NCBI GenBank assembly: GCA_023663915.1
Contig: JAMPGN010000087.1
Span: 1 to 15,719 of the forward strand
Direction: 5' to 3'
Source: Eubacterium sp.
GTDB taxonomy: Bacteria > Bacillota_A > Clostridia > Lachnospirales > Lachnospiraceae
Length of the DNA stretch: 15,719 nt
Positions within the stretch are counted from its first letter, which is position 1. Every line of letters starts with the position of its first letter. This document shows positions 11,912-15,719 of this stretch, in pieces. The notes beneath the pieces were generated by a model. The model ran no database searches and was not told where the DNA came from. It worked only from the letters and a program-made list of their open reading frames with translations. The position numbers and the translations under genes were made by a program.

Positions 11912-14104
11912 TCAATACTCCGTTTTTTGCGCCGCCATTCTTTTACTGATATCCGGCTCATACTGATACATCACCGAAGAATTTTGCGTTACCTTGTCGG
12001 AAACGGCAATGTCAGAATACTCCTCAAAATTTTCGACTTGTTCCATGACCTTGCTGAATACTTCCGGGCTATACTGCGGCGGATAACCATTCTTAACCAG
12101 ACAAATTTTAATCTCAAGTTTTAACTGGTTGCGCACATTCTGGTTATTAAGCCAATCGGCAAAGGATGATTTCGTGTCAATGATTTCCTTTACCTTTTTC
12201 GCTAAGGTTTTGCATTTGTCATTCACAATAACGCCGTCTGCTTCTCGATCTTCTCCGTATTCAAAATGATATTGATTCCGCAACGCAATTAAAATATCAT
12301 AGAAGGCTTTTTCCTCAAAGGTCAAACCAATCTTACGAAAACTTTCTCTGTTCTCGTTCATCTGACGAAGAATTGCTAAGGCTTGTTCCGTTGCCTTTTT
12401 GATAATATCTTCCGATGCCTGTTCCTGTGCTTCGCCTGCTTCTTCTGCCGAAAGATGTTTCCGTCTTTCCTGATATTCTGCAATCGTCTTTTCCAGCATT
12501 TCCTGAAATGACTTTGCGGCTAACTGATTCACTTTTCCATATTCCCGAATCTGCTTACGAAGCATTTTCACAAGAAGTTCCAGTTTCGTCGCAGGCATTT
12601 TCACATCCGATAATTTTTCAAAATATTCCGGGGAAAAGATATCTTCTTCCTCGCCGCTTTCAAGAACGCTTTCCACCTGATTGTATTTCAATGCTTCCTC
12701 AACCATCTTGGAAACTGCACGGTTCATGATATCGGTATCCACTTCGCTGGTTCCGCTCATTTTGCGGACAAAACCTGCAATCGCCATAAAACACTGTGCA
12801 AATGCCGATTCTTCTTCCCCAAGATTACCGGAAGGATGACAAACATCAAATGCCTTTCTCATTCGTTTTACCGTCTTTAGAAAGTAGGTTTTGAAGGAAA
12901 CCTTCTGGGAACCTCGATTTCCTTCTGCCTGCAATTCCTGTGTCGATACAAATACATATTCTGCGGCTTTCGCAAGAAGTCTATAACGCATGGCGGAGTC
13001 GCAATTCGGATTTAGGAAAGGAGCTAAATCATAATCCGCAAACAATGTTTTTAAGATTTCCAGTTCTTCTCGAAACACAGTTGCAGCCTGTTCCACATCA
13101 TCGGACGTAGGAGCAACAGAAAGTACGCCGCCATAAATCTTCATTGCTTCACGCATATTGTCACGAATACCAATATAGTCAATCACCATACCAAATTCTT
13201 TTCCATGATAGATTCTGTTTACGCGGCTGATCGTCTGTATCAGCAAATGCTTCTTGAGAGGTTTATCGTTATACAGATAGGTAAGGCACGGAACATCAAA
13301 ACCCGTGATCCACATATCGACAACGATTGCTATATGGAAGTTGGATTTTTCCTGTTTGAAAGCAGCGTCAAGTTCGTCAGAACGTTTATCATTCTTAACC
13401 CCGCCCAAATAGTCATACATGCGTTTTTTATCGTTGCTGCGGACGCTGGATACCATTGCAACAAACGGCATAGGTTTCAATTCTTTTAACTCTTCTTCGC
13501 TTACGGAAACTCCGTCGGGAGATTTCTTTTCCTCAAACCATTCGGGATATTTCGCCTGAAACTTCTGAAGTAACGCATACGCAATCTTTCTATTTAAACA
13601 GACAACCATCGCTTTTTGTATTCTATCCGGGTCTCCTGCGCAGGATGAAAGATAATGGTCATGGATATCAGCGGCAAGACGTTCTAAGCGTAAAGGTTCT
13701 CCAAGAATAACTTCCATAGAACTCATCGCTTTTTTGCTTGCTTCGATATCCTCAGGTGTTGCGCCATCCTCGGCACATTTTTTATAATAATCTTCAATCG
13801 CTTTTACCTTTTCTTCCTCAAACAAAACCTTTGCGATACGAGGATGATACTTGATCGAAACCGTCAAACCGTCCGCGACTGCCTGATCCATTGTATAGCG
13901 GTCAATTTCCTCCCCAAATGTCTGGTAAGTTTCTGCAATAGGCGTACCAGTGAATCCAACAAAAGTAGCCTGTGGAAATGCTTCTTTCAACACCTTGGCA
14001 TATGGTTTTGACACCATGGCTTTCATATTCTCATCGGCATCTTTGCTGAACTTCACTTCCTCAGAATGTTCAATCTGCGTTCTGTGTGCTTCATCGGAAA
14101 ACAT
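11912..14104 (-). CDS. hsdR: Type I restriction R subunit, C-terminal part (motor domain from DEAH box onward), separated by frameshift
   Basis: This 730-codon frame encodes the second half of the helicase motor and the C-terminal region of a type I restriction endonuclease, which translocates DNA using ATP. It begins MFSDEAHRTQ, the Walker B/DEAH box (residues 4-7), followed by FVGFTGTPIAETY (motif III, TGTP 52-55), DMWITGFDVPCLTYLYNDKP (263-282) and QTISRVNRIYHGKEFG (290-305), motifs V and VI. The remainder is helical and matches the C-terminal region that docks on the methylase core. The ATG at 14104 is not a natural start: family members read on from the preceding frame, and no ribosome binding site is seen. 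Joined to 14053-15336 by one added base it would make 1141 residues, normal for HsdR. Confidence 0.9.
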   Translation of the reverse strand: MFSDEAHRTQIEHSEEVKFSKDADENMKAMVSKPYAKVLKEAFPQATFVGFTGTPIAETYQTFGEEIDRYTMDQAVADGLTVSIKYHPRIAKVLFEEEKVKAIEDYYKKCAEDGATPEDIEASKKAMSSMEVILGEPLRLERLAADIHDHYLSSCAGDPDRIQKAMVVCLNRKIAYALLQKFQAKYPEWFEEKKSPDGVSVSEEELKELKPMPFVAMVSSVRSNDKKRMYDYLGGVKNDKRSDELDAAFKQEKSNFHIAIVVDMWITGFDVPCLTYLYNDKPLKKHLLIQTISRVNRIYHGKEFGMVIDYIGIRDNMREAMKIYGGVLSVAPTSDDVEQAATVFREELEILKTLFADYDLAPFLNPNCDSAMRYRLLAKAAEYVFVSTQELQAEGNRGSQKVSFKTYFLKTVKRMRKAFDVCHPSGNLGEEESAFAQCFMAIAGFVRKMSGTSEVDTDIMNRAVSKMVEEALKYNQVESVLESGEEEDIFSPEYFEKLSDVKMPATKLELLVKMLRKQIREYGKVNQLAAKSFQEMLEKTIAEYQERRKHLSAEEAGEAQEQASEDIIKKATEQALAILRQMNENRESFRKIGLTFEEKAFYDILIALRNQYHFEYGEDREADGVIVNDKCKTLAKKVKEIIDTKSSFADWLNNQNVRNQLKLEIKICLVKNGYPPQYSPEVFSKVMEQVENFEEYSDIAVSDKVTQNSSVMYQYEPDISKRMAAQKTEY

Positions 14105-15336
14105 ATGATATTTTGACGGTCATTGATCAGACCAATTTTATCCTCTTTCCGGTCGCAGAATTTCTGAATCGTACAGATATAGAAACCTCCGCTTTGTCTG
14201 GCGCCAAGTTCCTGTCTTAACTGTACTCTGTTCTTTACAACAGATACTTCTCCAAGATTCAAAAATTCCGTGCTCTTTGTGAAAAGTTTTGCTCCCTGCT
14301 TTTGAAGGTCATCCCTGTCAACAATCAGAATAATTGTCGGTGAGCCGATTTCCGGTATATCGGTACAACGGAGTGCAAGCTGACGGGCAAGAAAAGCCAT
14401 CGTGTATGTTTTCCCGCACCCCGTTGCGCCGAAGTAAGTTCCACCTTTGCCGCTTTTATCCACAACAGATTTTACAATGCTTTCTTTCAGTAATCTTGTT
14501 GCAAAGAACTGTGGATAACGACATACGATTTCACGCTCTTCCCTATCGTAAATGCTGTCTTGAAAAAAGATGTAATCCCTGAAAATCTCCAAAAACCGTT
14601 CCGGCGCATAGACACCCTTTATCATCGTTTCTGTTTCCGCAAAAGGCAGGGTAGATGTCTCATCACCGTCATTGACTTTCCGCCAGGCATAAAAATGCTC
14701 ATATGGAGTGCGAACGGTTCCAAGTCTTGTTTTCACGCCGTCAGAAATACAAGCCAGAGGGCAATAATGTAATAAGTGCGGAATATCTCTCCAGTAATGA
14801 ATGTTAATTTGCTCCCAGGCATCATAAATGGTCGCATTTGCATCCGCAGGATTTTTCAATTCAATGATGCATAACGGCATACCATTTACAAATAGAAGTA
14901 CATCCGGTCTGCAGTTTTCTTTCTGCCCATTATTTGTATATTCTACGGTAAACTGATTCACCACACGGAAGATATTCTTCTCAGGATTTTTCCCAAAATG
15001 AATGAGCGGTATCATTCTCGCAATTCCATTTCGCGGCGTAAACGGAACACCATCAACCATCCAGCCATAAACCTTATGTAATATGGCAAAGTCACTTTCC
15101 GCGCCCACAAGACGAACCTGATCGAAAATCTGGGTCACTTCCCCTTCTGTCAGGTCAGGATTGGTATCTGCTAGAAACTTCTTGAAATCATCCACAATCA
15201 GCACATCTTTTTTGGTGACACGAGAAATGTGGCTGCCCGCAGAATAAGTCCAACCCTCAGCCTCCAAAAATTCAAGAAAGGCATATTCATATTCTGATTC
15301 ATAGTAGTGACCATTGTATTCTTTCAGTTTAGCCAT
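14053..15336 (-). CDS. hsdR: Type I restriction R subunit, N-terminal part (nuclease and Walker A), truncated by frameshift
   Basis: This is the first 413 residues of HsdR plus 14 out-of-frame residues. The PD-(D/E)xK nuclease that cuts DNA is visible: CRPDVLLF (Asp145) and IIELKNP (Glu159, Lys161). The helicase motor starts with YFGATGCGKTYTM (Walker A, 303-310), then ILIVDRDDLQKQGAKLF (motif Ia, 336-352). The frame then reads NIICF and leaves the family sequence just before the expected SDEAHR, which continues in the frame of 11912-14104. AAAGGAG lies 9 nt before the ATG. As read, this product would have nuclease and ATP-binding residues but no DEAH box, so no translocation or restriction is expected. 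No methylase or specificity gene lies within the window; they may be to the right. Confidence 0.9.
   Translation of the reverse strand: MAKLKEYNGHYYESEYEYAFLEFLEAEGWTYSAGSHISRVTKKDVLIVDDFKKFLADTNPDLTEGEVTQIFDQVRLVGAESDFAILHKVYGWMVDGVPFTPRNGIARMIPLIHFGKNPEKNIFRVVNQFTVEYTNNGQKENCRPDVLLFVNGMPLCIIELKNPADANATIYDAWEQINIHYWRDIPHLLHYCPLACISDGVKTRLGTVRTPYEHFYAWRKVNDGDETSTLPFAETETMIKGVYAPERFLEIFRDYIFFQDSIYDREEREIVCRYPQFFATRLLKESIVKSVVDKSGKGGTYFGATGCGKTYTMAFLARQLALRCTDIPEIGSPTIILIVDRDDLQKQGAKLFTKSTEFLNLGEVSVVKNRVQLRQELGARQSGGFYICTIQKFCDRKEDKIGLINDRQNIICFPMKHTERRLNILRK
14098..14101 (-). other. hsdR: Frameshift site in hsdR
   Basis: Here the minus strand reads TTTT. One more T would give TGT TTT TCC GAT GAA GCA, that is CFSDEAH, restoring one continuous 1141-residue frame. 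A single-base loss in a short homopolymer is therefore the simplest explanation. It may be a true mutation or a sequencing error; four T is too short for typical phase variation. Confidence 0.8.
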
Positions 15337-15395
15337 AGGCTGCTTCTCCTTTGTCTTTTCGCGCTTCTTCGATAGAGCCTTTTAACAGGCTGATC

Positions 15396-15668
15396 TCACA
15401 ATTTATCAGGAAAAATTTCTGCAAGTAATTTTTTTCTATATACTTCATCCTCTGTTGCCTTTTTTAAATCATCAATCCTATTATTTGCAAACAGGTAATG
15501 ATTCAATGAAAGAATAATATCCTGTCCTTTCTGCAATCCCCGGTTTTCTATACGGTCCAGCACTTCACACATAGTCGTCTGCCTCCTTTCCATATCAGGA
15601 CTATACACCCATTCATAACGGTTATCTTTTGTCATAACGGACATCAACTGCAGTAGTTCATGCAACAT
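15396..15668 (-). pseudogene. C-terminal remnant of an Rpn/PD-(D/E)XK-family transposase-like nuclease
   Basis: The 90-codon frame reads ELLQLMSVMTKDNRYEWVY, then ERRQTTMCEVLDRIENRGLQKGQ and DEVYRKKLLAEIF. This resembles the C-terminal end of Rpn-type proteins (recombination-promoting nucleases), in which a TMCEVLDRIE-RG segment follows the nuclease domain. The nuclease domain itself is missing: an in-frame TAA stands one codon before the ATG, no ribosome binding site is seen, and the remaining 51 bases of the window do not clearly supply it in another frame. I read it as a 5'-truncated or frameshifted remnant lying 59 nt upstream of hsdR. Similarity is from memory of the family, so moderate confidence. 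Confidence 0.5.
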
Positions 15669-15719
15669 GTTTTATCGTAGTATTCGATGCGGTATAATTC
15701 TTATTCTTGCGCATCTGCA

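Noticed and set aside
14098..14101. Programmed frameshift or phase-variable tract in hsdR
   Set aside because: Only four T, with no typical slippery heptamer or stimulatory stem seen; simple mutation or read error is likelier.

Overview
The window looks like chromosomal DNA of a spore-forming Gram-positive anaerobe of the class Clostridia, most likely family Lachnospiraceae. The reasons are an alpha/beta-type small acid-soluble spore protein, AGGAGG-type ribosome binding sites, sigma-A-like promoters with 17-bp spacers, and a DUF6062-type protein that I associate with that family. Species cannot be told from the window. All assignments come from reading the sequence; nothing was searched.

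Layout. (1) 1-2307, minus strand: an ABC importer operon with a lipoprotein substrate-binding protein followed by a permease that runs off the left edge. It is preceded by a ~330-nt leader with competing stems next to the ribosome binding site. (2) 2330-3477, minus strand: a spore protein gene and a DJ-1/PfpI gene. (3) 3478-4401: a non-coding stretch holding a ~270-bp nested inverted-repeat element, then a second inverted-repeat unit that encloses a strong promoter and an unlisted 53-codon small gene. (4) 4402-4893, plus strand: a CYTH-domain protein. (5) 4899-7689, minus strand: malQ (4-alpha-glucanotransferase) followed by a LacI-type regulator, with an operator-like palindrome just after the malQ promoter; this is a maltodextrin module. 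(6) 7697-8515, minus strand: a HAD-IIA phosphatase. (7) 8616-9645: about a dozen degenerate 13-bp tandem repeats, then a DUF6062-like protein with two CxxC...CxxH modules. (8) 9782-11029: an acidic single-span membrane protein and a TetR regulator, divergently transcribed. (9) 11140-15719, minus strand: a defence/stability block with a type I restriction R subunit split by a one-base frameshift, a RelB/RelE toxin-antitoxin pair directly downstream, and the remains of an Rpn-type nuclease gene at the right edge.

The genes form several independent small transcription units rather than one pathway. The main interest is non-coding: the structured leader of the ABC operon, the nested inverted-repeat element at 3635-3904, the inverted-repeat-bounded small gene at 4071-4376, the 13-bp repeats at 8616-8779, and a family of near-identical hairpins placed at stop codons (2907-2926, 9648-9667, 11019-11038). 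The restriction gene appears disrupted exactly at its DEAH box, and no modification or specificity gene lies inside the window.
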